Assembly: GCA_012932865.1 (NCBI GenBank)
Contig: SAXG01000009.1
Coordinates: forward strand, 605,163-669,162
DNA: 64,000 nucleotides
From: Amylostereum areolatum
Lineage: Eukaryota; Basidiomycota; Agaricomycetes; Russulales; Stereaceae
Direction: 5' to 3'
In this document: piece by piece, positions 31,251 to 43,723 of the stretch
How positions within the stretch are numbered: position 1 is the first letter of the stretch
Layout: each line of letters opens with the position of its first letter
Notes under the pieces: model-generated
The model's input: the letters and a program-made list of their open reading frames with translations, nothing else
What the model was told of the DNA's origin: nothing
Database searches by the model: none
Made by a program: the position numbers and the translations under genes

Positions 31251-33198
31251 TCATGCTGCTCCAACGTTCAGGCCAGATTGTCTCCTCCGAAGACAGAGTG
31301 CAATGCCGAGAAAGGCGCAGGGGATAGTGTCGGTAATCTGCTAGGAGTATTAGTGCGGGTCGCGACTTCGGTGGATACGACGGTAGCATATCTTACCGAA
31401 GCAAAGAGAATGCTTTCTAACCAGCGAAAGTCGTTTCCGAGAATGGCACCGGAGATGGGTGGTCCAACGAGACAAGCCACACCAACGGGCAAAATTGCGA
31501 TGCCCATACGCTCTCTGTTTCGGAAGTAAGTACGGTACCTCAGATTATGAAGAGAAACAAGGGTACCCTTTGCTAACCCCAACGGGTGTTATGGCATCAA
31601 TAACTGGTAGATAAAGCGCAACGCCTAACATACGTAGCTAGTCAGGATCCAAACCTCCCATCAACAAAAAAACGCTCACTCGCGCCGAAAAAGAAACCAT
31701 ATCTGTTATAGTAGCAATCAAGCGTTTAGTATAGCCACTGCATGGAAGGGGTAGATTCAACCTACAAGATTGCAAACCCGACCAGCCCGCCGGGTGTGGT
31801 ACTCCCTAGCATCGCGAAACCAACAAGACCTGCCAAGGGATGTGTTAACTCAACTCGAAGTCGCACGGAAGTGCAGGTAGGTCCGTTCGGCCTATCGTGC
31901 AAAATATCTACGTACCGCCAAGGGTGGCACACGGGACGAGAATTTCCATTTTCCCCCATACGTCCGCCAACCAAGCAGGTACCACACGTCCAGCGATGCT
32001 AGAGGCATTCATAATGGCTAGCGAGTAGAAGGCTAAGCCCTCGGAGATGCCATGCTTGCGCGCATAGACTTGGAGGTAGAAAGATGGGAAGTACATCCCA
32101 AGAGAGGCAAAAAAACCCCATCCCATCGTAAGTAGATATGGAGCATCTGTAATGGACGTCCGCCCACTCGGAGGCGCGACAGCTGACCTGGTCATTTCCG
32201 GGACGAAAATGAGGAAGTTACCAAGGATGAAGCACCCTAGCGTCATGAAGGCGACGATACGTGTACCCCAGACAAAACCTAGGTCCCCATGAAGGAGGTT
32301 ATTGAGAATAACTGTGGTCACAAGAGCGGTTAAATGGAGTCTGACCACAGTAAAGCCGGGAATAGCTTACTCGACAGGAAGATCCCTCCGACGGATGCCC
32401 CGGAGTCGACTAGGCCCTGGAAGGGACGTTAGTAAACCAAGCACCACGGGTGCCAGTAATTGATACACACCATGACTAGAGCGCGTTTTGAATGAAAGTG
32501 GTGGGATACAATGGTCATCGCGGGGATGTACAAGATGCCAATTCCAGCCCCCATTCCAACACCTTGTGCTAAGAAGACCTGTCAAGCTTGTACTTGAGTA
32601 GTAGTACCTCCTAAAAAATTAGACAAGTGGACATGTCATGTACCTGATAATATTGGTGCGGTTGCGCCAAAGAAAGCATAAAAAGGCTGTAGGAAAGATG
32701 GGTTCAGAGGTTCCGGTCGTTGCGACGCGGTTTGGACGTTCTTAACCTGAATGTGAAGAGTAGGCAACCAGCAATGTTTGCTTCACGTGCGTATCCTGCG
32801 TCGAGCCTGAGTCGAGTGGAAGTCAATGAGACCCATGCACGATACCAATGAAGGTGGAGACGTACATTTTGCCGCCCACAGGGCCGAGAAAGAGCTCGAG
32901 AAATATTTGCACACCACCAATCCAGCTAATGGCGGAGGTTGAGTAAGAGCTTAGCCATTCGGTGTTGTAAAAGTCTTGGTATACGCCGAAGGCCGATGTC
33001 TGGCGTAAGTTCAGCGGTGTGCGACGAACGATAGAATGGAGAATCACCATCCCAACCGAGCATGATATAATGAGCCAAGACCCTACAACTGAAGTTGTAG
33101 AAAAGTGAGGGAACAGTGCCAATTGATGATGAAGGAGGGCTACTTACCAGTGCTCCAGGCTCGCCACCGGCCTTGTGGATAGTCTTCGAGGTTTCCAT
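31251..33198 (-). CDS. Major facilitator transporter, monocarboxylate-transporter-like
   Basis: There are about thirteen exons. From 33088 downward the model is phase-consistent: 33048-33088, 32866-32999, 32747-32806, 32644-32686, 32471-32578, 32371-32416, 31916-32311, 31766-31829, 31680-31702, 31567-31624, 31397-31514 and 31251-31337. Family signatures are TSAFGVYQDFY, SAISWIGGVQIFLELFLGPV, SLFMLSLAQPHQYYQVFLAQ, GVGMGAGIGILYIPAMTIVS, GYGFF-type loops and GVACLVGPPISGAILGNDF, typical of fungal MCT-like MFS proteins with 12 helices. They transport monocarboxylates or related small acids at the plasma membrane; the substrate is unknown here. The first exon (METSKTIHKA, start 33198) joins cleanly only if a weak donor (GTGGCG at 33167) is used, and the obvious GTAAGT donor breaks frame. 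The N-terminus is therefore uncertain. Confidence 0.82.
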
Positions 33199-34414
33199 CC
33201 TTCGAATCTACGACGGAAAAGGAAGAGTTGCTCGTGGGAGTGACACGACAGCATGTGGTCTTCTCATCCATGGCGTGCGAAGGAAGAGGCATGTGAGGGA
33301 TGTTTTCTGCCCCTCTAAAGGCTCCCCCCTTTTATGCGTGTCCTATCTCAGAACATTCTGCGTGGACCACGGAGGGTACGAGCGTCTCTCATGCAGCCCC
33401 AGTCTTGGACATCAGTCCGCATTTCTTGCCTGCGAATGTGATAACTTGTGCCAGTGGATACTTTTGTGCGACCCATCCCCGAGGCCTAGCGCCAGCGCCC
33501 AGATTTATTGGATTCGACCATAGCTGTCAGCATTCTTCAATAACATCCGAGTCCGTGCGCGCGTGAGATCCTGTACCTTGGTAGAAAATAGTCAAGTTTG
33601 TAGGGAAAAGGCCAGATGAAATAAGAATACAGTCAACTTAGGAAGGCCTACTTTACCAAGACACGATACTACCCTGTTGTGGATTATGTGCGTTTTCCCG
33701 GCATGCACGCATGGGACATATCAGAACACGGAGTCGTTGATGTGGTACTGGCTAGTGAAGTCAAAGGCACATCACTATCCGTTCTGAGGATACTACATAG
33801 ATCGGCCTCAGCGGTCGACCGATGCTCAGAATAGCGAATCACACGTACCCATTCAAAACCAGCTAGCCATATGGATTTTTAAAGGTAGTTGTGCGTTGTA
33901 CATGGTCTTTTCAATGCCTACTCGGATATGTGGCGACCCGTGTGCTACTGGTACGTCAGCTGAACTTGGTCGAGTGGTCCTTGAGTCAGCGAGCCCTTTC
34001 TCCGGAATGAATTCGGGTGACTGTGGGTTTAGTCGACAAGGTTCTCCAAAGGCACGGCTTGTTCTCCCCTGGAGGATCCTTCGGGCGCCTGTCCAAGCAA
34101 ACTACACCCTACACACAGAAGGATGCTTCATCGCGGAATCGTACTTGAAGTTCTCCCGTCTCTCTCGTGGCTCATCTCTGTAAGCCGATGTTATGGTGAG
34201 TTGAGTTTGGAGATAGTTCTTGATCATGGTGGTCGTAAGTGATTAGCGAAGACTTAGAGCTAGCTTAGAGACTCGACTTCAACATTTCTATAATGTGGCA
34301 CGTGCCTCGCAGCCACGTGCTTTCGGATCATACTGAGCGTCAAATTGCGAGCTCTCCTCTCCTGCCGTTTGCTGGTGACTTACGAGGCCAACGTTCCTTT
34401 GCTTTCTTACCACC
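33199..34414. other. Intergenic, nothing recognised
   Basis: About 1.2 kb between divergent genes. Short frames lack motifs and I see no RNA gene or mobile element. Confidence 0.5.
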
Positions 34415-37185
34415 ATGTCTACACCCGCAAAGCCTGTCAATATCAACAGTGCTCGTCTCTCTCCGGCTGGAACTCCGGGGCGCGCGTCTGGAAGCCCCGT
34501 AGGCGCGTCTTTGGGCACTCCCGACCTTCGCTCTCTCCGTGCACAATACGCTGGGACTCCACCACCCAACATTCCTCCTAGATCGAGCACACCCAGACTA
34601 GCAGAGCCTGCGCAGCCGGGCGTCAACTTCGGCGATCCATCCATGGGCAGACGCGTATCTGTGGGCGGTATTAGTGCACGACGTCCAGGACCTATAGTTG
34701 GTACACCAGGGAGTGCCAGCGACGTCGGTCAAAGCGCATTGGACCTCGAAGATTTACCTGAGGAAGACAAGCTGAAGGTCGTGCGGAAGCACCTGGTCTC
34801 GAGGGATGAAAGGGCAGGATCTATAGCCGGGTCGGAAGGACCTTCGAGAAGATCATCGGTGGGACAGATGAGGTTGCGACGAGAGGACACTGAAGCGTTT
34901 CCGGTGCCATACCACGCGCCAGGTGCAGATATAACGTACGTCAATCTTGTACATCGACTATGTAGTGACACCAACGGGTTCTTCTTCCTAAGGCATGACA
35001 TCTACAAATGGCAGCAAGACCAGAGAAGACAAGCCCGACCCCGCGCCGCATCTTTTGCTGGTTCCACTGGTACTGCACCGGATCCTGCGTTTGAGCACAT
35101 ACACGAACCGGGTGGATTCCGTCGTAATTACCTCTTACTTCAAAACAGTAACGGCGACGGTGGCGACGATCGACATGTTCTAAACAATTTTATCGATTTC
35201 CTGTACATTTTTGGGCACTTCGTGAGTCTTGTGGGCGAAAACATCATGTTAACACTAACCCCATATCCTGCTGCTAGGCCGGAGAAGACCTCGAGGAGAT
35301 CGAAGAAGAAGAAGACGAGGACCAAGTAGACGAGGAAGCAAACCCCGTTCCTAGGTCAAGTTACGTTCCAGCTGCATCGTCAGGTGTCTCCCGGCTAGAT
35401 GGGTCCACTCTTTCCGTTCGTATTGATGCTCAAGAGCCATCGTCATTCCCTTCGGAGCGTTCTCCACTCCTCAACCGTACCAAGTCTCGCTCTGCTTCAC
35501 GGCGGAGAAAGTCTAGCGTCGGTCCACACGGAGACGCGACCGTTGGCCAAGCGGTCCTGATGGTGTGTTTGATTCTCCGTAGCTCTGTGTATAACATGCT
35601 CATCCAGAAGTAGTTATTGAAGTCTTTCGTTGGCACTGGAGTCCTTTTCCTCGGCAAAGCGTAAGGTCGCTTTTTCCTTTGTTGTTCACCTTCTCACCGT
35701 TTGTCCACAGATTCTTCAACGGAGGCATTCTGTTCTCTTCCCTGATGATATCTGCCATCGCGCTGATCTCACTGTACTCTTTCCTGCTCCTTGTGAAAAC
35801 GAAGTTTGTAGTGTCTGGGAGTTTTGGTGGTATGTTTTTAGCCCTATTCTTGTTGATCATATCGCTCACGTTGTTATAGACCTCGGCGGAACTCTTTACG
35901 GGCCGTGGATGCGCTACCTTATTCTTTCCTCGATCGCCGTCTCACAGATCGGATTCGTCGCTGCCTACACAATCTTTGTTGCTGAGAACTTGCAATCCTT
36001 CGTCCTGGCAGCATCACAATGCACCAAGCTCATACCAGTTCCATACCTGATCCTTATGCAGCTCGTAGTCTTCCTCCCTCTAGCACTCATCCGTAACCTT
36101 GCACGCTTGAGCACAACCGCTCTGGTCGCTGATGCCTTCATCCTGGCCGGTCTATTGTATGTTTTCGGTAGCGAGTTCGCCGTCATCGCCAACAAAGGCA
36201 TCGCGAAGGTCGAGTTGTTCAACCCCAAGGACTTCCCCCTGTTGATCGGGTAAGTGTGCCCATCTCATCCTCCACTGTCTCTGACGATCGATCATCATAG
36301 TACGGCCGTGTTTTCCTTCGAGGGCATTGGTTTGGTAGCCTCTTTTGCCACGTTCTTTGTACCATGGTGTCCTCATCATTGTTAACGCAGGTTGTCCCTA
36401 TCACCGATTCCATGCGCGAGCCGCACAAATTCCCCGCGGTTCTTTCGGGCGTAATGATATTCCTCCTTGGTACGCGATTTCGGCGTGTCGTTCTCTCGAT
36501 CAACCCCGACACTGACGCCGCCACGTTTGTCCAGTTCTCTTCGGCGGCGCTGGCGCCCTCTCCTACCTCGCCTTTGGCTCTGAGATCAAGACGGTAGTGC
36601 TCGTCAACCTCGACTCAACCTCACGGTTCACGCAGGCGGTGCAGTTTCTGTACTCGTTGGCCATCCTGCTCTCGGTGCCGCTGCAGCTCTTCCCCGCCGT
36701 GCGTATCATGGAGAACGGTCTGTTTACGAAGAGTGGCAAGATGGACACGCGGGTCAAATGGCAGAAGAACATATTTAGGTTCTTCGTGGTAATGGGGTGC
36801 ACGGCGATCAGCTGGGCGGGCGCGGGCGATCTGGACAAGTTTGTGGCGTTCGTGGGGAGCTTTGCTTGGTGAGTCGGCTTATATGTGCTCGTATGTCGAG
36901 CCGCGGGCGCTTACATATCGATTCAGTGTTCCTCTCTGCTTCGTTTACCCGGCGATGTTGCATTACAAGGCCTGTGCGCACACTCGCAAACAAAAGGCTG
37001 CAGATATCGCACTGGGAGTTTTCGGCGTCGTTGCCGCCTTGTATACCACAATACAGACAGTTCGGGTATGCATTTCTCCCCGTGTATCCTTTTTCGCGTG
37101 TCTAATGGCAGATCATCAGCTCATGGTTGCCCCCTCGATCCCGTCGCCACCCTCTTTGGGGTGCACCGCTCCTGGTAACTTTTAG
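34415..37185 (+). CDS. Vacuolar amino acid transporter, AVT3/AVT4 type
   Basis: The model has eleven exons: 34415-34935, 34993-35221, 35278-35562, 35614-35660, 35711-35829, 35880-36249, 36301-36334, 36391-36469, 36535-36868, 36927-37065 and 37120-37185. They encode 740 aa with every phase consistent. A long cytosolic Ser/Pro-rich N-terminus leads to HIHEPGGFRRNYLLL, VLNNFIDFLYIFGHF, an acidic run (EDLEEIEEEEDEDQVDEE) and SERSPLLNR. The membrane part then starts LLKSFVGTGVLFLGKAFFNG and includes DLGGTLYGPWMRYLILSS, GFVAAYTIFVAENLQ and FSFEGIGLVVPITDSM. This is the layout of Avt3/Avt4, AAAP-family exporters of neutral and basic amino acids from the vacuole. Together with NPR3 and the VTC1-like gene it gives this window several vacuole or nutrient genes. 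Confidence 0.92.
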
Positions 37186-38315
37186 ACTGTCCGCGGGGAC
37201 ATCCTCTCGGATGATTGAAGCTGTACCTTGGTTTGCTACAAGTTGAAGACGTGGACGAAGGACATATTTCTGCAGCACACATCGAACCTCGAACCTTAGG
37301 CTTAATGCGTAATGGCCTTAGTTGACATGCATATCCTCTCAATCTACAATGGTATCGGTGTAACAGCAATCATTTGTCATTTTCTCTTTTACAGTATATA
37401 CAACACTATTCACTACAGCACTGCTCGTGTACCTTTCGTATTCAAGGCGTGTCTCATTTGTGGACTTGTACGTGAGTCCAGGTACACTGCATACTTCATA
37501 AGTGCATACTGCGTCATACAAGTCTAAACCCGACTTGCAGACTCCAGAGCAAAGTTTGCGTTGATCAGTTATCAGATCGTCGTTGCAAATAGGTTGACTT
37601 GATCAATTGATCGACCGTGTACCGCCACTCCGCCAAGGGGTTCTCCCAGGATGTGTAGTCGCACTGTTTGCTTCCAGCGCGTCGGCTGGCACGTCATTGG
37701 CTTACTTTCCTCATTCTTCATCGACAACATGGTCCGGCAAAAGTGGTTGTTTTCTTCAGTTGTCCAGGCCGGGTTGGGAACAGGTAACTTTTGCAAGGCC
37801 GCCGACGCGGGCGGCGGGCGCCACCATTCCATGATGCGTTGATATACACTGTTACACGCCTCGACCAAACCTCGACCATTGACCTAGCCACTCGCATCCT
37901 CCGAGCTCCCCGCGACGGTCCTCCAGAAGAAGTTATCTGCGCCGAACCTCAACGATACGCCATGCCACGTTGTCCAGCCACGAGTACCACACGCGTCAAA
38001 ACATGGGGATCGAGTCTGGAGGAAATGATGGCGCGGTTGGGTTGAGGCTCTGCGATCGGACGTGCCAGGGTGAGACGGGACACCGCCTCCTGTTGCCGAC
38101 ACGCCTCTTAAGCATGTCCTGCGCGCCGAACACGCCCTTTCTTCTTCCCCACTTCACTTTCTTTCCTGCCCCCTTTTCTTTTTCTTCTTATTTAACTTTT
38201 CACGACCTGCCGGAAGGCTCCTCAAGGCCCCTCCGCACGCCTTTCTTTCGACGCCCAGCGCACACCCGTTGTCTTCTTTCTAGCCCCCGTTAACGTTATT
38301 TGCTCCTCCGTAATC
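37186..38315. other. Intergenic, nothing recognised
   Basis: About 1.1 kb. The last 200 bp are pyrimidine-rich (runs of CT/TTC before the start at 38316), as in many fungal promoters. Confidence 0.5.
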
Positions 38316-41300
38316 ATGTCCACTTCAATCGCTACCTCTGTCATTGTCACCCCGCGACCCGATGGACTCCGTATGCACCGCAAGCCCCCGCCGAAATTCG
38401 AGTATTCGTTGCGCTACCCGGAGCCAGACCCGAACGACCCCTTCGCGCCCCTCTCTGTCCTTCGCAGCCGTGCTGCAACCCCCGTTTCTACACCTCCCTG
38501 TGTCGCCGCGCCCGCCCCTGTCCATGGCAAACCCCTTCACGGCGGAGTCGTCGGCGATCTGTCCACATTCCTGATCCAGTACCGGAAGAATGCTCCGGAT
38601 TCGCCCAAGCGAGAAGGACGCTGGGCCGGCCAATCTTTTCAGAAGCGTATGACGGCCGCGCTGGCAGAACACGAGCGCATAACGCCCCAGTACATCAGGT
38701 CTCCCGTGCCGATCCAAAAAGCCGCAATATCCAGCCCAATCCCACAACGTGTGGATAGGCGCTCTCGTACGCTTTCGGTGTTTGGGTCCAGCCCGCGTTC
38801 GTTCGCGAAGACTTCCGACGTTCCCCTCCCCACGAAACTTAAAGCCGAGCGCAGGAAGACGGCTGCGCCCCCATCATCCTCATCCTCGATTACTCTCAGC
38901 CACGACCTGTCGGTTTATCAAACTGCATCGTCCTACAGCAGCTCTGGCGATGGTTCCGCCTCGGAGTCCTCCCACTCGTCCACATTCAACATCGACGATT
39001 TTGCAGACTACCCCATGCAATTGTTACACAAGATCGACAGGCTCTCTTTGGGTACGGAGCCGCTGTTTGACAACCGCCCCAATAGTATCAAGAGCATGCA
39101 CGTCATGGAAGTGGACATGCCGCTTGCTTTGAGCTCCCCGAAACGGAACTTCGAACACAGTCCTTCGCCCGCCTCCACCCCGGAGCCGAAGACGCCCCCT
39201 CCCGAGTCGACCGTCTCCGAGCCAGTGTCGAGGAAACAGTCGCGGATGTCCCTCGTTCCGCGTTTGTTCTCTAGGACGCCCACGCCCCAGAACGTTTCAC
39301 TTCCAACGCCGCCCTATACCCCGCCCTCTGTCCCTACGACGGCCTCTTCCACTGGTTCTCAAATCTCAGGTCCCTTCAACAGCTTCCCATCTCCACCTGT
39401 CCCGACATGGGCAGACCTCCCTCCTCGCTCCAAGTCTCCCTTCGGTCGTCTCATGTCCCGCAAATCATCTGGCCTCGCCCTCGCCGAATCCGAGCCCGAA
39501 ACTCTTGCCTCTCTTGCCAAGGCGGATGATCGCAGACAGTCTCGCAGCCGTACACGTACCCTCAGCCGAAAGATAACGCAGAGCACGTCCTCGTCGCGCA
39601 GCATGAAGCACCTCATCTCAGCGCCTGTCACGGAGCCCATCTCCATCCCGATGTTTGCGCCGCTTCCCACTCCTGCAGCTCCCCATCTGAAGAAGGAAAC
39701 CGGGCAACAGCAGACTGCCGAAGCTAAGCCACAAGACACGATGACCGCAGTGTCCGTTACGACAGATGCCATTCTTCCTCCCACCGAGCCTGCCGCGAGA
39801 CTCCCGTCTCCTGTCGTCCGATCTGCATCGCTCAACCGCCCCACGCCTATTCGTCCCCAACGTTCGCACCTCCGTTCTATCTCTGACACGTCCGCACTTG
39901 CTAGTGCTCTCAAAGCGAGCCTTGCTCAAGGAGGCGTCTCCTCACCCCTGCATGCAGAGGTCCTTGTCGCGCCAATAGCTACACGCTCTATCCCTGCGTC
40001 TCCTCCTCTAGGAAACGATGGCGATTTGTCAACGCGATATCAGCCATCCGCGCGTTCGCCTGTGGCTCCCAGCAAGGCTGAGCGGCCCCCGAGCGTTCCC
40101 CCGCAAATGCCCATATCACGATTTGTGCAGTCCCCACGGCAGGCGCGTGCGCGTGCAATGACTATCACACCGCCGCAGACGCCTCCTAAAGCGTCCTTCC
40201 GCCCGCGGAGCGGTTCCTTTGGTGATATCGAGGTCACGACGACACCCAACCCTGTTCTGCGTATGGGTCTCCCATCCAATCCCCGCGGGAACCGCCCGGC
40301 CTTGTCCCGTGCGCGCTCGCAAGCCTCCTTCCACCCTAGCTCGCAATCGCACAAACATGGTGACAAGGGGTGTCGGCGTCGTGGGCCTAGGAACGCTGCC
40401 TAGACCAGCACAGCTCGCGAATGCGGCGAGGATGGAGGTACTCAAGGAAAATGGGCTCCCGGTGACGTTCGGAGCGCTGTGGCAGGAGAAGCGGACGATC
40501 GTCGTGTTCATTCGACATTTTTGGTGCGTTTTTCAGTGTCTTTCTATGAAGTGAGCTGATCGGTGGCGTGCGGCTATAGGTGTGCAATGTGCCAGGACTA
40601 CCTGGCATCCATTATGAGGGATGTCGACCATGCTGAAATGAAGAGATCGGGCGTACAGTTGATCATCGTCGGCTGTGGGTCTTTCAATCTTATCAAGTCC
40701 TACCGGCGTACGTTCCCTTCACGATTATTTGTTTGCCATGTCCCTCACTTCTCTGGGTAGATATATTTCACCTCCCGTATCAGATATTCGTCGATCCCTC
40801 GCCGGGTCAACAGCTTTATCGCGCGCTCGGAATGGCGTGCATGGCTCCCGCACCGGTGAGGCAACGGAACGGCAAGGCTGAGCGTGGGGAGTACGTCAAG
40901 CACGGGCCCATGGGTGGCCTGGCGATGGTGTGGAAGAACGCGCTCAAAGTAGGAATGCCCGTGTGGGAGAGGGGTGGAGATGCCGGCCAGCTCGGTGGCG
41001 AGTTCGTTCTCGGTCCTGGGTGCGTTATTGTCTTTGCCTCCCCTTTCCAACCTTCGTGACAAACTGACATGGTGACGGGTCAATATAGGCTAACTTGTTC
41101 ATATGCACATCGCATGCAGAACGCGCGGACACACGCGCCGATCGCAGAGGTCCTCGATGCGGCCGGCGTGCCCTTCGTCCTCGCGCGTCCGGGCGCCGTC
41201 ACACGCGTGCGCCTCCCGCGACGAAGCAACGACAGCGGCTCGGACTTCGAGGAGATCAAGCTGCCCTCGCAGGTAGCGTGCTTGGAAGAGTACGGCGTCG

Positions 41301-41383
41301 TGATCGGGATCGCGCAGACGGACAGCGTCGACTGGGACTCGAACGCGTCTGGCGAGTCGGGCGTGATCGTGCATACTCGCTGA
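38316..41383 (+). CDS. Long Ser/Pro-rich protein with C-terminal AhpC/TSA (PRXL2-like) domain
   Basis: The model has five exons: 38316-40359, 40409-40523, 40580-40707, 40761-41019 and 41089-41383. They encode 946 aa. The first approximately 680 aa are low-complexity Ser/Pro/Thr/Arg with RRSRTLSVFG-like and TPPPESTVSEP segments and no recognised fold. The C-terminal approximately 260 aa are an AhpC/TSA-type thioredoxin fold: LPVTFGALWQEKRTIVVFIR, then HFWCAMCQDYL (a CxxC at the peroxidatic position), GVQLIIVGCGSFNLIKSYR, FVDPSPGQQLYRALGM, GMPVWERGGDAGQLGGEFVL and LTCSYAHRMQNARTHAPIAE. These domains are redox-active or antioxidant. The 50-nt intron at 40360-40408 is what fuses the halves; without it the first frame stops at 40403, and the redox domain could start separately at ATG 40357. 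I favour one gene because phase and intron size fit. Confidence 0.8.
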
Positions 41384-41728
41384 ACGCCCCATCCACGACA
41401 TTCGAATGGAGTGGGCTGATTGATTTATGACGACAACTAACGAGTTCACGATGACAGGGCGCGCATGGGTCACTCATTTATATTTTCCAACTTGGCTGCG
41501 TTCTCATTTACTTTTACGACCACTTTAGGGGGCTTTTACCTTGCTTAGCTTATTGGCACATCGATGCCGTTTATTTATTTGGACTCGAGAGTCGAGCGTG
41601 TGTACGTTACGACCATCGGGTTTTTGACAATGCAGCCTACACCTTTGTATGTAGATATTCGAAGAAATAAAGCAAGAGATGAGCTACTGTTTCAAGAGGT
41701 TCTTATATTTGGAATACGACAGGGACGG
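41384..41728. other. 3' flank of AhpC/TSA gene
   Basis: 345 bp with no gene; leads into the inverted-repeat element. Confidence 0.5.
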
Positions 41729-42329
41729 TAAGATATGGCCCAAGCATAACCTGGTACATCACGTGCATCTGGCCCGTCACACCCACCCCCGCAGACGATG
41801 TTTTTCCAATAACAATCTTCTAACAGCATTTTCGGTCATTTTGCTCACTACAAAGTCTTGGGACCTGCGCTCCTAGATCACTGTACTTCTTAGATTTACA
41901 AAAAAGCACAGTCACAGTCAACTTATTCAAGCTTTAGTACAATGTGTACCCTCAATGGCAGGGAGAACGAACAGATGACCATGCCAGTCGCTTTCGAGAG
42001 CAGAAAAATAAAATTGGCCCACTACAAAGTCTCATGAGTTTGTATACTGTCCTATACGTCCATCAACATCCAGGCCAACCATCGTGTTGACAAAGTTATT
42101 CAAGCTTGTTCAACGCGAAGTACGAGCGCTTACAGCAGTCCGCGCACCATCTGGGCGCTTATTTTGCGATCTATGGGTAGTGGCCATCCCGAAACGGCAG
42201 GATATTAATTGATCAGCGTACACGCGTGAGCAGCTACGACACGATAAGTCCCTTGTCTGCCAATCTGTCATGCATCACACAGCGGTCACACGCACGTGAT
42301 GTACCAGGTTATGCTTGGGCCATATCTTA
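41729..42329. mobile_element. Tc1/mariner-like MITE, about 600 bp
   Basis: The ends 41729-41766 and 42292-42329 are perfect inverted repeats of 38 nt, beginning TAAGATATGGCCCAAGC. Reading the outermost TA on each side as the target-site duplication leaves 36-nt terminal repeats starting AGATATGG, the pattern of Tc1/mariner (Stowaway-type) elements. There is no transposase frame inside. The interior has two direct-repeat pairs, CACTACAAAGTCT (about 41850 and 42021) and TTATTCAAGCTT (about 41926 and 42096). The perfection of 38-nt ends argues for a fairly recent insertion. Confidence 0.85.
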
Positions 42330-42468
42330 GTAAGTTTTGTGCACTCTATTCAAACAGCGTAGAGGTATGGAACAGCGTATGGATACAGTCGATATGCTGT
42401 ATTGTACAAAGGTGTCGTTGACTTCTCGGATAGATACAACATCGGAAAAGGGTGAGAAAGGGTATTCA

Positions 42469-43453
42469 TCATGCCCAGTTGTCGATGAGTGTATCGCGCA
42501 TTTCGCCGATTACCGCCGTCGAGTCGTGTCCTTGGAGTTCTGCAGACAAGTTGGTCAGTTCAGAAGGAAGGAAGTCAGGAAAGATTGACGCACTGAACGT
42601 TGCCTCGATAACACTGATCTCGGTCGCCGTTGTGTCGAGGCCGGTGAATGCACACCAGTCGTTCACAACAAGGCCTGCACCGAGCACATCCGATCCACGG
42701 TTCACAGTACCCGCCTACATAGACACCATTTGATCAGCTTCTGGATTCATGAAGCAAGAAAAAACACGGTAAAGAGACGCACCACCAACGGGATCTGCAA
42801 AAGACTGCTGAGCTCGTCTTGGTCCTGCACACTCGTCTTGGGATGTACGATCCCGCCCTGGTTCGTGATCACACTGTATGATCCCACGAGCACGTTGTCG
42901 GCGACGGTCTGACGGAAGACTTCGACCTTGAGCACGTCGGCGATGATTTCCTCCGTTTCACGGTCGACGTCGGGGTGGACGAGGGTGACATAGTCGTTGC
43001 AGGCGATCACGTTTCCCAGGGCGGATAGACGCTCTTCAACGCGCTGTATTGCGACGGCGTCCGGTAGTGCGTTGCGGAGATGTTGAAGCTCCTGGTCGGT
43101 CGTGGTAGACGGGACGAGAAGGCCATGGCGATTTCCTGCATCGTGCGCGGTTCGGTTTTAGATTTGAAAAAAAAATGGGGGGGAAACGGACGGCGAACCT
43201 GCAGTCATGCGACCCACGATGCGAGTGCCTGCGATGCTAGTGTGCACTATAGGAATCACATCGCCGAGCTCTGCTTCGAAAGCAGAGTAGAAATTTGTGC
43301 TGCCTTGGATTGCAGCCAGGCAGTAGCTGTTGGTGAGTTTGGAGAAGACGCCGATGTCGCTGCTATTTTCGAATTGGATGCCTGGATGGAAAAACCCGAG
43401 CGTGGGTGGAAAACGGAGGATAGGAAGAAACACGAATACGTACGGGTCGCCAT
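42469..43453 (-). CDS. TIF6: Eukaryotic translation initiation factor 6
   Basis: The model has five exons: 43444-43453, 43199-43381, 42783-43135, 42594-42714 and 42469-42539. They encode 245 aa, exactly the yeast Tif6 length. It reads [99 protein letters not shown] and [20 protein letters not shown], which is near-universal eIF6 sequence (pentameric propeller). eIF6 binds the 60S subunit, is needed for late nucleolar 60S maturation, and blocks premature joining to 40S until released by EFL1 and SBDS. The first coding exon is only 10 nt (ATG plus seven bases), so automated annotation may miss the start. It is transcribed divergently from NDUFAF7. Confidence 0.97.
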
Positions 43454-43723
43454 GGTATGTGAGGGGGTAAGGGCTTTGTTTGTTGTTCTCTGTTATGGAG
43501 ATCTGGAAGAAGTGGTGGCAGAAGGGCGAGAACCGACGGAGGAGGTGATGAGGAGATGGTGGACCTGCGCCGGCCAAATTTACTTATGAGCTTTCCTTGA
43601 GCGCGTCAGTCACGCTTTCGGCCCCGCGCCTCCTGCCTTCTACCATCGCCAAAGTCTCGTGTTGTCCTCGTCTTTCTGACTCGTCCTATCAACGGCGCCC
43701 ACGAAGGTTGAAAGAGTCATTTC
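43454..43723. promoter_or_regulatory. Short bidirectional promoter TIF6 / NDUFAF7
   Basis: Only 270 bp separate the start codons of two divergent housekeeping genes, so they must share or overlap promoter elements. No specific sites are named. Confidence 0.45.
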
